NCBI GenBank assembly: GCA_937860145.1
Contig: CALMBF010000078.1
Coordinates: 32,942-96,941, forward strand
Source of the DNA: an uncultured Geobacter sp.
GTDB lineage: Bacteria > Desulfobacterota > Desulfuromonadia > Geobacterales > DSM-12255
DNA: 64,000 bases
Direction: 5' to 3'
Below, piece after piece: positions 26,146-35,670 of the stretch. The notes beneath the pieces were generated by a model. That model searched no databases, was not told the origin of the DNA, and saw nothing but the letters and a program-made list of their open reading frames with translations. The position numbers and the translations under genes were made by a program. The stretch's first letter is position 1. The number at the start of each line of letters is the position of its first letter.

Positions 26146-27378
26146 TCATCCGGCCATTATGTCGAGAAACGAGTTGGCAAGCACGGAATAGGTGTGTTTC
26201 CGCATCACATACTCCCTGCCGCGAAGCCCCATGGCGTGCCTCTCATCGGCATTCAAGGCGAGCAGACGGCGAATGCCCCGTACGATTGCGTCAGGGTCCT
26301 CCGGCGCTACCGTCATCCCGCACCCGGCTTCGCCCACGGGATCATTGCCCGCCTCTACGGAATGTAATACCGGCCGCCCCGCCATCATGTAATCCATCAG
26401 CTTGTTCGGTGCGATACCAAAACGATACAACGGCTGCCTGTGCCAACCGATATAGGCGACATCAAAAAACTGCAGCAGAGAAGGAATCTGCTCTTTCTTG
26501 ACCGGGTCAAAGAAACAGACGTTGCGGATCTTTTCCGCTTCTGCCCGCTGTTGTAACGAAGCCTTTTCAGGACCACCACCCACCAGGACGAAGACGACGT
26601 TTTCATCTGTCATCAATCGGGCAGACTCTAACAAGACATCAAGCGCATTGGCGACGCCGTGCGTACCGGCGTAACCTATTATTGACACCCCATTCACCTT
26701 GAAGCGCAGAAGAACCTCCGCTACGTCATCCGGCAAGGGGGGAGGAGCGCCCTGCCATTCGGCGAGATCGATCCCATTGGGTATTATCTGCAACTTGCGT
26801 GGTTCCATGCCCCGCGACTCCATATACTCACGAACCTTGGGGAGCATGGACACCACGATGTCCGCGTGACGATACGCATAATCCTCGGCAGCCTGCACCA
26901 GCATAATGAAAGGGTGCCGCCTGGACATGCCTCCCAGCTCCATGGGGGAAAGCGGCCACAGGTCATGGACCTCGAACAGCAGTTTCGCATTGGCCATCCG
27001 GGCAATCCGGTGTGCCGGCCAGATATCCATGGGATACGTGCTTGAAGCGATCACCACATCGGGATTGAACTCTTCGGCAAACCGCCTCCCCTCGCGGTAC
27101 AGCCGGCTGACAAAAGAGGCCATGTTCCGGACCCGGCCGATACCGTTGCCGGAATACGGCGGGGTAGTGAACCAGGTATAGTGGATACCGTCGATGGTCT
27201 CGTCGAGCCTCTCCCCCCCGGCCAGGTCGGGTTGGTTGGCACGTACGTGGGATATGGCAGAAGCAACGATAGTGACCTGATGCCCCGACTGTACCCACTT
27301 CCGTGACAGGTAGTAGGGACGAAACTCCATGCCATGGCGTGGAGAACCGGCATAGTGATTAATCAGCAGTATTCTCAT
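26146..27378 (-). CDS. Glycosyltransferase family 4 (WbuB-like)
   Basis: A 410-residue GT-B transferase beginning with MRILLINHYAGSPRHGMEFR, typical of the WbuB-like group that often uses fucosamine or similar amino-sugar donors. The C-terminal donor site is seen in VSIIGYAGTHGVANALDVLLESA and IGWHRQPLYRFGIAPNKLMDYMMAGRPVL. It stands 7 bases before the methyltransferase in transcription order. Substrate is inferred only from family resemblance. Confidence 0.88.
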   Translation of the reverse strand: MRILLINHYAGSPRHGMEFRPYYLSRKWVQSGHQVTIVASAISHVRANQPDLAGGERLDETIDGIHYTWFTTPPYSGNGIGRVRNMASFVSRLYREGRRFAEEFNPDVVIASSTYPMDIWPAHRIARMANAKLLFEVHDLWPLSPMELGGMSRRHPFIMLVQAAEDYAYRHADIVVSMLPKVREYMESRGMEPRKLQIIPNGIDLAEWQGAPPPLPDDVAEVLLRFKVNGVSIIGYAGTHGVANALDVLLESARLMTDENVVFVLVGGGPEKASLQQRAEAEKIRNVCFFDPVKKEQIPSLLQFFDVAYIGWHRQPLYRFGIAPNKLMDYMMAGRPVLHSVEAGNDPVGEAGCGMTVAPEDPDAIVRGIRRLLALNADERHAMGLRGREYVMRKHTYSVLANSFLDIMAG

Positions 27379-27386
27379 GTCTCAAG

Positions 27387-28607
27387 CTACGTTCGGTTGG
27401 TTAATGCTGCATTGCACATTTTGAACCTGCCTAGCAATTCAGAAACGACCATTTTCACAGAAAAGCCGGTTTCAACACGTTCTCTCCCCGCTTTTGCAAT
27501 CCTGTCTCGATGCACATCATCAAGAACGAGTTTTTCAATTGCTGCAGCCAGTGCTGCAGGATTCTCAGCCGGGACCAAAACACCTCCACCCTCAAGAAGT
27601 TCGGAGATACCCCCTGTATACGTCGAAACGACGGGAACACTAAAACACATGGCCTCCATAAGCGCAACAGGTATACCTTCGTGAAGACCATTGCCCATGT
27701 CGATACTGGGGAGCACAACAACACTGACAGAGCCTTGTTGATAGAGCGACAACACATCTGAATGAGGCAGTTGGCCGAGGAATCGACACACGTCAGTCAA
27801 TTCGAGGTCGTTCACCTGCTTTTCCAAAGCATCGCGCAAAATACCAGTTCCTGCAATCCACAGTTCAAAATCGAGACCTCGGCTTTGCAGTATGGAGCAC
27901 GCTTCAATCAGATATTTATGCCCCTTTACGGGTATCAGGTTTGCCGGACAGAAGATGATCTGCTTCCCGGTAGGTCGGGATCGGCAACCGACCTCATCCG
28001 GTAGTGTAACGCCCATATGTAACACAAAGGATTTATCCGGCAGGACCCTGACACCCTGTTGTTGTGCCAACCGGATAGCGCTGTTCGAGATGAAGCGGGA
28101 AAATGAAGAATGCGCAAGTTTGACTTGAAGAAGATTGTTGTCGACGATATCCCATCTGTGAGCGGTAAAACTCCACGGGATTGCAGTCTGCTCACTCGCG
28201 ATTAACGCCATGGTGGCGGTCGTTGAAGCCCAATGGGCATGTATATGCTCTACTCCCAACATGCGGACATTGACAGCTAGCCACAAACCTTTCAAAAACA
28301 CAGCGATGTTTTTGAAAAACACATGGGTGTTTCTGCTTTTCAACAACAGTTTAAAGGACTTCAGCGTCCTGACGGGATGATGTAACGATTCAAGTAATGC
28401 TGCAGACAATACGTTAAGACTGAAAAGTCTCTCGTGTAAAACATATCGTGAAAGATCAGCAAGTGGATCAACTGATAAAGGACCACGCGGATGCATCGGT
28501 ATGATAATTAATTCATTTCCTCGTGAATATATCTCCGTCATTTCAGGAAACAGGAAAGATTCGCCATTGCCGTACGGGAATGTTGAAGTAATATAAGCGA
28601 TTTTCAA
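27387..28607 (-). CDS. Glycosyltransferase family 4
   Basis: A 406-residue GT-B fold transferase resembling those of exopolysaccharide and colanic-acid loci. N-terminal MKIAYITSTFPYGNGESF, a middle GEQ-type linker, and a C-terminal donor-binding part with IIFCPANLIPVKGHKYLIEAC and the EGIPVALMEAMCFSVPVVST signature carrying the two conserved glutamates. Eight bases separate it from the next gene. The DNA is noticeably less GC-rich than the downstream genes, marking the edge of the AT-rich core of the locus. Confidence 0.88.
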   Translation of the reverse strand: MKIAYITSTFPYGNGESFLFPEMTEIYSRGNELIIIPMHPRGPLSVDPLADLSRYVLHERLFSLNVLSAALLESLHHPVRTLKSFKLLLKSRNTHVFFKNIAVFLKGLWLAVNVRMLGVEHIHAHWASTTATMALIASEQTAIPWSFTAHRWDIVDNNLLQVKLAHSSFSRFISNSAIRLAQQQGVRVLPDKSFVLHMGVTLPDEVGCRSRPTGKQIIFCPANLIPVKGHKYLIEACSILQSRGLDFELWIAGTGILRDALEKQVNDLELTDVCRFLGQLPHSDVLSLYQQGSVSVVVLPSIDMGNGLHEGIPVALMEAMCFSVPVVSTYTGGISELLEGGGVLVPAENPAALAAAIEKLVLDDVHRDRIAKAGRERVETGFSVKMVVSELLGRFKMCNAALTNRT

Positions 28608-28684
28608 CGGTACTTACTCCACAAAAGTCGAGCTGCTATCGTTATGGACGACGTATGAACCAATAAAAGCAATCTGCGATACGT

Positions 28685-29965
28685 TCAGCTAGAATGCACA
28701 ACAGTTTTATGACTATTGACCTTTAAGACTGTGTATATGACATATAAAAACGCCAGGTTGAACAGAATTGGTACAAGTTCGAGTAAAATTGCGTTCTTGA
28801 ACAAACCGATTACAGACACCCCTCTTGAGAAGTGGAATATGTTGAAGAAGAAGGTGGCGAAAAGGAATGTACCGAGGAATTTGTATGACACGATGATGCG
28901 TTGTATGATTTTGAAGAAACATCCACTTATAAGCCCGTACAACAGCAGGCCTGAATATCCACCCCACCAATATCCGAAAGCAGCATTGTTGAAACCATAA
29001 CCATGCCCTGAAATGAACAGATCATTGTACAAGATATTCATATAACTTTCTGCAGCAGGTAACGGTCGGTCAGCCCAGATAAACTTGGGGACAAAAATAC
29101 ATAGTTCCTTAGACAGTAATAATATATCTGTTGGCAGTTCCTCAATAACACTGACAATAGAATGTGCTGGCCAATAAAACTCACCTATACCGAGAATATT
29201 GTAATTTTCAAACTTGAAATTCTGGATGAATTTCCAGAATAACACGATATTTTCGTACGCCGTGGCACCGCTTCGTGAGTGACCGACAGTAATGATCACC
29301 ATGGCAAAAGAGATTATGGAAATAACTAAATATTTGATATCAATCTTGATGCGATGAAATGTGTACAAGGCATAATATATGGTAAACAGCATGATAATTA
29401 TGGCACTTCTGCTGCCACTGATTGTAGAAATGAGTGATGTGAGTACAACGAGTGGTAAAAACGCGAATAATCGTGCCCTGACAACAGCAATAACGAGCAG
29501 GTATGGAGAGGCAGACAGAAGCAATAGCGAAGGCAGCGTAGCAAGGATCTGTTCACTACCACTGGTGACAAGCCTGTATTCAACCGACTCACCATAAGAC
29601 ATCCAGGTCCTTAAAAACAAGGACGATATATACATGAGGAAATAAAAGAAAATAAGTTTCCTGTCTTTAGTCAGTACATCGATAATATGTTCTAATTTAC
29701 TGAAGACACGGATCTCTGAAAGGGATTGAAATAAGTTAGATCTGATGATTATCAGTACGATCATGAAATATATGAAGGATATCAGAGTATAAACAAAGTA
29801 AGTGGGGTAACTTTTTGCGTTCAGATCAATGGCATTTACCAGTAGATAAACATAATTTACGAATATGAATATAACCGAAAATTGGTATTGCGCATGCACG
29901 CGACTTTTATTATTACATGCAATAAGCAACAATAGTATAAAGCTCAAAATAAATAAAAAAGGCAT
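28685..29965 (-). CDS. Polysaccharide repeat-unit polymerase (Wzy-like)
   Basis: A 426-residue integral membrane protein with about ten to twelve hydrophobic helices and a large periplasmic loop around residues 225-330, the layout of Wzy/O-antigen polymerases. It would join lipid-linked repeat units in the periplasm. Sequence motifs are weak in this family, so the call rests on topology and on lying beside wzx and the glycosyltransferases. An O-antigen ligase is the main alternative. The coding DNA is strongly AT-rich compared with flanking genes. Confidence 0.75.
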   Translation of the reverse strand: MPFLFILSFILLLLIACNNKSRVHAQYQFSVIFIFVNYVYLLVNAIDLNAKSYPTYFVYTLISFIYFMIVLIIIRSNLFQSLSEIRVFSKLEHIIDVLTKDRKLIFFYFLMYISSLFLRTWMSYGESVEYRLVTSGSEQILATLPSLLLLSASPYLLVIAVVRARLFAFLPLVVLTSLISTISGSRSAIIIMLFTIYYALYTFHRIKIDIKYLVISIISFAMVIITVGHSRSGATAYENIVLFWKFIQNFKFENYNILGIGEFYWPAHSIVSVIEELPTDILLLSKELCIFVPKFIWADRPLPAAESYMNILYNDLFISGHGYGFNNAAFGYWWGGYSGLLLYGLISGCFFKIIQRIIVSYKFLGTFLFATFFFNIFHFSRGVSVIGLFKNAILLELVPILFNLAFLYVIYTVLKVNSHKTVVHSS

Positions 29966-29978
29966 GGTCTCTACCGGT

Positions 29979-31097
29979 TCAGCTGGGGAACAGTTCTTTT
30001 ATGGACTTTTCGAATGTGCGCTTCGTGACAGAGTCTAATGAGGCGGACTCTTTCAATAAGTACCTGGTGAATTTGACCAATTCCATGCTTCTTGCCCGGC
30101 ACTTGAATTTAACCAGAGGTATTATATATAACAAATAAATCAATCTCCAAATAGACCATAAAGGTAAAGGCCAGTAATGCTTTAGATCGATAAACCTGTT
30201 AAGGTAGTAAACATACGGTTTACCTAAACTTATCCCCTTGGACGCCTTACCGATTGAAGCTCCGACCTTGTGATAGATGATTGAATCATAAATGCAGGCC
30301 TGCTTACAGTACTTGAGTTTTTTGATCCTCAACGCCATTTCAAAATCTTCTTCACCGAAAAAGTATTTATGCGTCAGTATGCCGATATCCGCAAATAGAC
30401 TGGTACGGAACAGGGCGGCACAGCCGGTGATGTATGTCACATTCTTGTAACCTGATTCAGGTACTGATGACATGGTTGACCCGCAATAATCATATTTCCT
30501 GCAACCATACCAGGTAAGCATCCCTCCGCAGTTCCAGATAACATCAGGTTTACCATAATAACGTATTTGAGCAGTGGCAACGCCGTAATCGGCATGAAGA
30601 TCCAGAAAATCGACTAATTTTGACAAGGCATCGGGCATGACCAGGGTGTCGTTATTTAACAGCCAAATGTAGTCCGCAGCCGACGACTGGGCATATCTGA
30701 TACCGACATTACAGCCGCCGGCAAAACCTAGGTTTTCATTGTTTTCAATAATGACAATCCGTTTGTGTGATGGTAACTCCGCCATTTCAAGTTCAACACT
30801 ATCGATTCCGCCCTTTTCAGCAACATCCTGCGCATAAGTGTAAACATCTACAGGCTTTGAATCTGGCGCGAACGTGCATAAAGAAGTTGAGACGTTAACG
30901 TGACCTTTAGCCCATTTTGTTATTTGGTCAAGAGAGTCATTTTCAGACCCGTTATCAACTACAACAATTGTGAAATTGTCATAATCCTGATGTATCAGTG
31001 ATTCCAAGCATTCTATGGTATCGACCCAGCCATTCCAGTTCAGAATGATTATATAGACACTTGGTGATTTGTTATTATTCGGGCTCATGTTTTTCAT
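29979..31097 (-). CDS. Glycosyltransferase family 2 (rhamnosyltransferase-like)
   Basis: A 372-residue GT-A transferase with VYIIILNWNGWVDTIECLESL, NLGFAGGCNVGIRYA and the metal-binding WLLNNDTLV, resembling the RfbN/WbbL-like group. An insertion of about 50 residues (roughly 72-120) between the first and second halves of the nucleotide site is unusual. Its AT-rich coding DNA fits the transferred core of the locus. Specific sugar unknown. Confidence 0.87.
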   Translation of the reverse strand: MKNMSPNNNKSPSVYIIILNWNGWVDTIECLESLIHQDYDNFTIVVVDNGSENDSLDQITKWAKGHVNVSTSLCTFAPDSKPVDVYTYAQDVAEKGGIDSVELEMAELPSHKRIVIIENNENLGFAGGCNVGIRYAQSSAADYIWLLNNDTLVMPDALSKLVDFLDLHADYGVATAQIRYYGKPDVIWNCGGMLTWYGCRKYDYCGSTMSSVPESGYKNVTYITGCAALFRTSLFADIGILTHKYFFGEEDFEMALRIKKLKYCKQACIYDSIIYHKVGASIGKASKGISLGKPYVYYLNRFIDLKHYWPLPLWSIWRLIYLLYIIPLVKFKCRARSMELVKFTRYLLKESASLDSVTKRTFEKSIKELFPS

Positions 31098-31116
31098 AAT
31101 AAGGTTTAATTTCTAG

Positions 31117-32208
31117 TTAATTTAATGGTTTTACCGCTATAAGTGCTATTTCATCTGATGATTTTTTAGTCATCTTGTGAAGTAACAACCCTGCTAAACC
31201 CATGAATTCCGCCAGCACCATAATGATACGATTTCTGGCGGCCGTTACGATTTTGGGGAAATATAATGCCTGGCTAAGTGAAGCAGCAATGATATACCTG
31301 CCCATCCCGTGTGACCTGCATGTCAGACCAGCGAATCCAGACAGTTTAACGAGAGCTGAAAGAGATGCCGGGTTGAAAATATGCAAGTGCCGTGGAGGTT
31401 CCAATCCGCGCCATTTCCGCCCGAAAACAGCGTGCCCCATGCCGTCCGCATTCGGCGTGATAACTATAAGTTTTCCGACAGGTTTCAAAATCCTGTAACA
31501 TTCTGTCAATAGCTGTACCGGGTTGTGCACATGCTCGATAACATGCGCCATCACGATTGCATCATATGTATTGCTAGGTAGCCCTTGCTCCTCTAATGAA
31601 CCAGCATACACATCGAGACCGTTTGATCGAGCCACCTGGACAGCTTTAGGATCAAAATCAACGCCCTCCACCTGCCAACCAAGTTTTTTCATAAAACTCA
31701 GATTGGCACCAGATCCGCAGCCGACCTCCAACAAACGACCATTGTGAATATGCTCTAGATAAAAGACTCTGGCATCAAACTCTGCACGTCTGCCGGGGTG
31801 AAGATAGGCAAGCGCGCTGAACCATGGGGAGAAATGAGGTTTGCCAGCCTGTTTATAGCCATATTTGAGTTCCAGATATGACTCGATAAATTTATCGACA
31901 TAATATCTATATTTGCTTGTACTCCCTATTACGACACTGTCATGTGTATAATAATTCGCATATAATTTCCATAAATTGTCTTGCGTAGGACAAGGTGCAA
32001 TCCAGACTAAACCACAGTCCGAATTGTTACATTTGATAAATGACCAGAGCCCGGGAGAACCAAATAACGTATCATCAAGGTCAGAATGGATAACCTTCCC
32101 GTGATTATTACACAATATGCAATTATATTTATTCGTTACATTGACACCAGAATTATCAAATTCAGTTGACTTTTCATCCGATGACACATCAAAAGCATTT
32201 GATAACAT
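31117..32208 (-). CDS. Class I SAM methyltransferase with N-terminal zinc-type Cys motif
   Basis: A 363-residue protein. The N-terminal part has CILCNN and a second pair in KCNNSDCGLVW, a rubredoxin-like metal site common in sugar C- or O-methyltransferases. The catalytic domain shows LLEVGCGSGANLSFMKKLGW and AHVIEHVHNP. A C-terminal hydrophobic stretch may attach it to the membrane. It overlaps the wzx stop by 20 bases. Likely modifies a sugar of the repeat unit; substrate unknown. Confidence 0.85.
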   Translation of the reverse strand: MLSNAFDVSSDEKSTEFDNSGVNVTNKYNCILCNNHGKVIHSDLDDTLFGSPGLWSFIKCNNSDCGLVWIAPCPTQDNLWKLYANYYTHDSVVIGSTSKYRYYVDKFIESYLELKYGYKQAGKPHFSPWFSALAYLHPGRRAEFDARVFYLEHIHNGRLLEVGCGSGANLSFMKKLGWQVEGVDFDPKAVQVARSNGLDVYAGSLEEQGLPSNTYDAIVMAHVIEHVHNPVQLLTECYRILKPVGKLIVITPNADGMGHAVFGRKWRGLEPPRHLHIFNPASLSALVKLSGFAGLTCRSHGMGRYIIAASLSQALYFPKIVTAARNRIIMVLAEFMGLAGLLLHKMTKKSSDEIALIAVKPLN

Positions 32209-33697
32209 TTAATTTGCCTTTTAAAAATGATTTCTCAGAATCATCAAGCAGCACAATCCACGTTATGACAAGAAAAGACAATATGATCGACGTGCTAAAA
32301 AGTATTTTATAGAATATGCTGGTTAACAAAGCTAATGCAATTGACACGCAAACAGAACCTGCCATTGCGATTGAGTACTCAACGAGATGTTTGTTTAATT
32401 TGATCAACCTGCTTGTGGCAATAAATAACAACACAGCATCCAATAAAACTCTTCCAACCCAAGCGATAGCAGCTCCATCAACGCCCACTGTTAAAAGTAA
32501 ATACCTGAGAACCAGAATATATAACGGTAATTCGATCAAATGAAACTTGGAGGTGATATCAGGCCTACCTATTCCCTGTATGAATGTAAATGGAATTAAG
32601 GCGATTGAATTCAGCAATACCCCCAATGCCAGCCATTGCAATATTCTATAACTATGTATTGCAAATTCATGCCCGACCCATAAATCCAGGATCTCATATG
32701 AGAACGTGATGACAATTAATATTATTGGAAATAACAACAGGTAGATGTATTTGACAGAATTATAGTATACCCGGGTTATATTCTGTGGGTCTTGAACAAA
32801 CCCGGTAGAGAAGACGGGGAAAAGTACCCCGACTAGAGCACTTGGCACCAGCAATAATTTGGTGATCATTTCATATGGAGTTGCGTAATAGGCAACATTG
32901 GACACTGAGAGTAGTGATCCTATAACGAAACGGTCAAGATAAACCATCATTGGACCGACAATATTGGTTATTGTTATCCAACTACCAAATGATAATAAAG
33001 GAGATACCAATTTTATGTTAAAAGATATATTTTTGAATAAATCCCTATCGACACGCAAACATAAGTAATAGTGAACGATACAAAAGATCAGGCGGCCAGA
33101 AACAAGTAATATGATGATCGGTGTGAGACTGGTTGAAAACGGGATAATCAGCAATGGTGCAAGAAAGGTGAAGAGCCCCATAGGAATCCTAACCATATTC
33201 ACAAGATCAAATCGCTGTTGTGCTTCAAGCACTCCTCTTAATCCTGTAGTCAGGATTACAATCGGGATTGCAGAAGATAGGATATAAAATGATTGACTTG
33301 TTTCTTTCAAGAGATATTCAGGGACTTTTAAGACACTGGAGACAAGCACCGAAGTCAGTGCGGCTGACAACAAGCCCCCGAAAGATCCCAAAATAAGCAT
33401 AACCAATAATGCTGTCCAGATTAATTCAGAAAGTTCGTCCTTTTGACATGATCCTAATTTTTCTGCTACGAGTTTTGTAAGCGCTCTTCCAATACCAAAG
33501 TCGAATAAACTGAAATACCCGATTACCATCCATGCTAATGTCAATATACCAAATCTGTCAGCACCAATATATTTGATAAGTATCGGGATCGATACTACTG
33601 CAGCCAATGTCGGAAAACCTTGCCCGACAATGTTAAATACCGTATTTCTCGCGATTGTCTTACCAAACGCAGAGATATTTGAAGTGTTGCTGTTCAC
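32189..33697 (-). CDS. Oligosaccharide flippase (Wzx-like, MATE/MVF superfamily)
   Basis: A 502-residue membrane protein with about twelve to fourteen helices that would flip undecaprenyl-linked repeat units to the periplasm. N-terminal region NIVGQGFPTLAAVVSIPILIKYIGADRFGILTLAW is characteristic (split here across known positions). The start is GTG 33697, with AAAGG six bases upstream. Placed beside the Wzy-like polymerase, as in Wzx/Wzy-dependent pathways. Its DNA is AT-rich, like its neighbour. Confidence 0.9.
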   Translation of the reverse strand: MNSNTSNISAFGKTIARNTVFNIVGQGFPTLAAVVSIPILIKYIGADRFGILTLAWMVIGYFSLFDFGIGRALTKLVAEKLGSCQKDELSELIWTALLVMLILGSFGGLLSAALTSVLVSSVLKVPEYLLKETSQSFYILSSAIPIVILTTGLRGVLEAQQRFDLVNMVRIPMGLFTFLAPLLIIPFSTSLTPIIILLVSGRLIFCIVHYYLCLRVDRDLFKNISFNIKLVSPLLSFGSWITITNIVGPMMVYLDRFVIGSLLSVSNVAYYATPYEMITKLLLVPSALVGVLFPVFSTGFVQDPQNITRVYYNSVKYIYLLLFPIILIVITFSYEILDLWVGHEFAIHSYRILQWLALGVLLNSIALIPFTFIQGIGRPDITSKFHLIELPLYILVLRYLLLTVGVDGAAIAWVGRVLLDAVLLFIATSRLIKLNKHLVEYSIAMAGSVCVSIALALLTSIFYKILFSTSIILSFLVITWIVLLDDSEKSFLKGKLNVIKCF

Positions 33698-33994
33698 AAT
33701 GAGCCTTTAGGGTGAGTTTCAACCAAATAACAAAAACTGTCATGACACCATGACTCTAACAGATGAATCAAAGGACAGGCCTGACATGTCTATAGTGATC
33801 TACTGGCTGGCAGGAATAAATATTTCGTGAAATAAGGGTTGGTGTCTGGATTTCAGACATGGTGGATCCTACAACGGCGGCAACGAGCTTCAACTGATAG
33901 CCTCCAGCATTACATCGGTGAATATTCAATAACAAGAAGCATCCCCGCATCCTGAGAACAATACGGTTAATCGCGGGGCGGAATGCCCTGATGA
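33698..33994. other. Intergenic stretch without a gene inside the polysaccharide locus
   Basis: 297 bases between wzx and the WbpD-like gene, both minus strand. I see no credible reading frame, only a 60-codon chance frame. GC content changes here from the AT-rich core to GC-richer flank, so this may be the junction of a past exchange, and it probably carries a promoter for the core genes. Confidence 0.5.
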
Positions 33995-34651
33995 CTAAGC
34001 ATTACGCTTGAAAGCATCATAGGATTCCCTGCCAACGGTCATCTCCTGTGGAAGGGGAGCTTCTTCATCCAAGTCAAGACACCGTACCTGCCCGGGAGCC
34101 TCCTCCTGGTAGCGCAGCCCGCTTTCGGGACAGACCATTACTCCGTCGGGATCGGCTTGGACAAGCAGGTGTCCGTGGCGGCTCATCCACCCTTTCCGGC
34201 GCGCCGGCACTCCGACCATGAGGGCATAGTCGGGTACGTCCTTTACTACCACGGCCCCTGCCGCAACGAATGCATAACGCCCAACGGTGATCCCGCACAC
34301 GATGGTTGCATTGGCACCTATCGAGCACCCGCGTCTCAGAAGCGTCTTCTCGTACAGTGACCGGCGCAGGACCTGCGAGCGAGGATTTGTCACGTTGGTC
34401 AGCACGCAGGACGGTCCGAGGAATACATCATCCTCGATGATCGTGCCCTCGTAGATGGACACGTTATTCTGGACCTTGACGTTCGAGCCGATGACCACCC
34501 CCGGAGAAACGACGCAGTTCTGCCCGAAATTGCAGCGTTCCCCTATCTTCGCTCTGCTCATGACATGTGAGAAGTGCCATATCTTGGTGCCAGCGCCAAT
34601 CTCGACGTTTTCATCAATGTAGGATGATTCATGCACAAAGAAATCAGCCAC
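33995..34651 (-). CDS. wbpD: N-acetyltransferase of UDP-diacetamido-uronate synthesis (WbpD/WlbB-like)
   Basis: A left-handed beta-helix acyltransferase that N-acetylates the 3-amino group of UDP-GlcNAc(3N)A. Hexapeptide repeats are obvious (IGAGTKIWHFSHVMSRAKIG, VVSPGVVIGSNVKVQNN, and ITVGRYAFVAAGAVV). I start at GTG 34651: AGGAG is seven bases upstream, and the 8-base overlap with the preceding oxidoreductase stop indicates coupling; the frame extension to 34849 lacks support. It is 218 residues, with a C-terminal ~45-residue tail beyond the usual helix (contains CPESGLRYQEE). Order after WbpB- and TviB-like genes supports the pathway. Confidence 0.88.
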   Translation of the reverse strand: MADFFVHESSYIDENVEIGAGTKIWHFSHVMSRAKIGERCNFGQNCVVSPGVVIGSNVKVQNNVSIYEGTIIEDDVFLGPSCVLTNVTNPRSQVLRRSLYEKTLLRRGCSIGANATIVCGITVGRYAFVAAGAVVVKDVPDYALMVGVPARRKGWMSRHGHLLVQADPDGVMVCPESGLRYQEEAPGQVRCLDLDEEAPLPQEMTVGRESYDAFKRNA

Positions 34652-35630
34652 GACGGTTCTCCTGGAAATGTTGCAGAAATGGATGGGAATGGGAGGAAAT
34701 ACCCTGGGCCCCGGCATTCCTGATATCATGTGCCAGGGTGATGGCAGGCCTGGCGTCCTCGATGCCAAAACCGTTCCCTTCAAGGGTGCGCTGGTAGACA
34801 ACCGTATGAAGATCGGTGAACCCTTCGGAAAACTCCACTTCCTTGCCATCGACGGTTATGGAGCGGAAAGTTGACAGGCCGCATTCTGTGGCAGTCTCCG
34901 GCAGGTCATGCCGGTCGATCGAAAGAAACCACTTGACTCGCGCACGTTCGAGCTCAAGATAACCGCCGGTTTTCAGGGCATCAGCATAATGCACGTCATT
35001 CTCCTGGACAGGGCCAAACAGCCAGATCAGGAGATCGAAGAAATGGATGCCGATATTCGTAGCAACACCACCGGCCTTTTCGGCATTTCCCTTCCACGAG
35101 TTCAGATACCACGGACCGCGGGAAGTTATATATGTCAGAATCACTTCATGCTTCACATGGTGCCGGGATACTGCCAAGGACTGGAGAGAGTCCCGTAACG
35201 CAACAAGTGAGGGGTGAACTCGCAACTGCAGGATCGTATTGACCTTTCTACCGGTCTCCCCTTCCAGCTCCTGCAGGGCGTCCAGATTCCACGGATTGAG
35301 GACGAGCGGTTTTTCGCAGATTGCATCGGCACCGATACGAAGTGCAAATCGTATGTGCGCGTCATGAAGGTAGTTTGGCGAGCAGACCGTGACATAATCG
35401 ATCCTGTTCTCGCCACCCTGCCGTCGAAGCTTCTCTACATGGCGGTCAAAACGCTCGAACTCGGTAAAAAACGGTACCTCGGGAAAAAAACGGTCGAGGA
35501 TTCCGACGGAATCGTTCACGTCAAGGGCTGCGGTCAACCTGTTTCCGGTCTCCTTGATGGCCTTGAGATGCCGCGGTGCTATGTAGCCTCCCACTCCGAT
35601 AATGGCAAAATTCTTCATCTGCTGCAGCAT
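34644..35630 (-). CDS. wbpB: UDP-sugar 3-dehydrogenase, Gfo/Idh/MocA family (WbpB/WlbA-like)
   Basis: A 328-residue NAD-dependent oxidoreductase that oxidises C3 of UDP-N-acetyl-glucuronic acid, giving the keto substrate for WbpE. N-terminal FAIIGVGGYIAPRHLKAIKE matches WlbA closely, and the EKPL motif lies in ADAICEKPLVLNP. The family start corresponds to Met5 (35618); the ATG at 35630 sits directly after GAGAGG, too close, so 35618 may be the real start. It overlaps the acetyltransferase start by eight bases. Confidence 0.9.
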   Translation of the reverse strand: MLQQMKNFAIIGVGGYIAPRHLKAIKETGNRLTAALDVNDSVGILDRFFPEVPFFTEFERFDRHVEKLRRQGGENRIDYVTVCSPNYLHDAHIRFALRIGADAICEKPLVLNPWNLDALQELEGETGRKVNTILQLRVHPSLVALRDSLQSLAVSRHHVKHEVILTYITSRGPWYLNSWKGNAEKAGGVATNIGIHFFDLLIWLFGPVQENDVHYADALKTGGYLELERARVKWFLSIDRHDLPETATECGLSTFRSITVDGKEVEFSEGFTDLHTVVYQRTLEGNGFGIEDARPAITLAHDIRNAGAQGISSHSHPFLQHFQENRRG

Positions 35631-35670
35631 CCTCTCTCGCGTGGTTTGCAGGGGCGCCAGGGCATCTTCC

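Noticed and set aside
33768..33950. 60-codon minus-strand frame in the gap after wzx
   Set aside because: No ribosome site, no resemblance to anything, composition typical of noncoding DNA.
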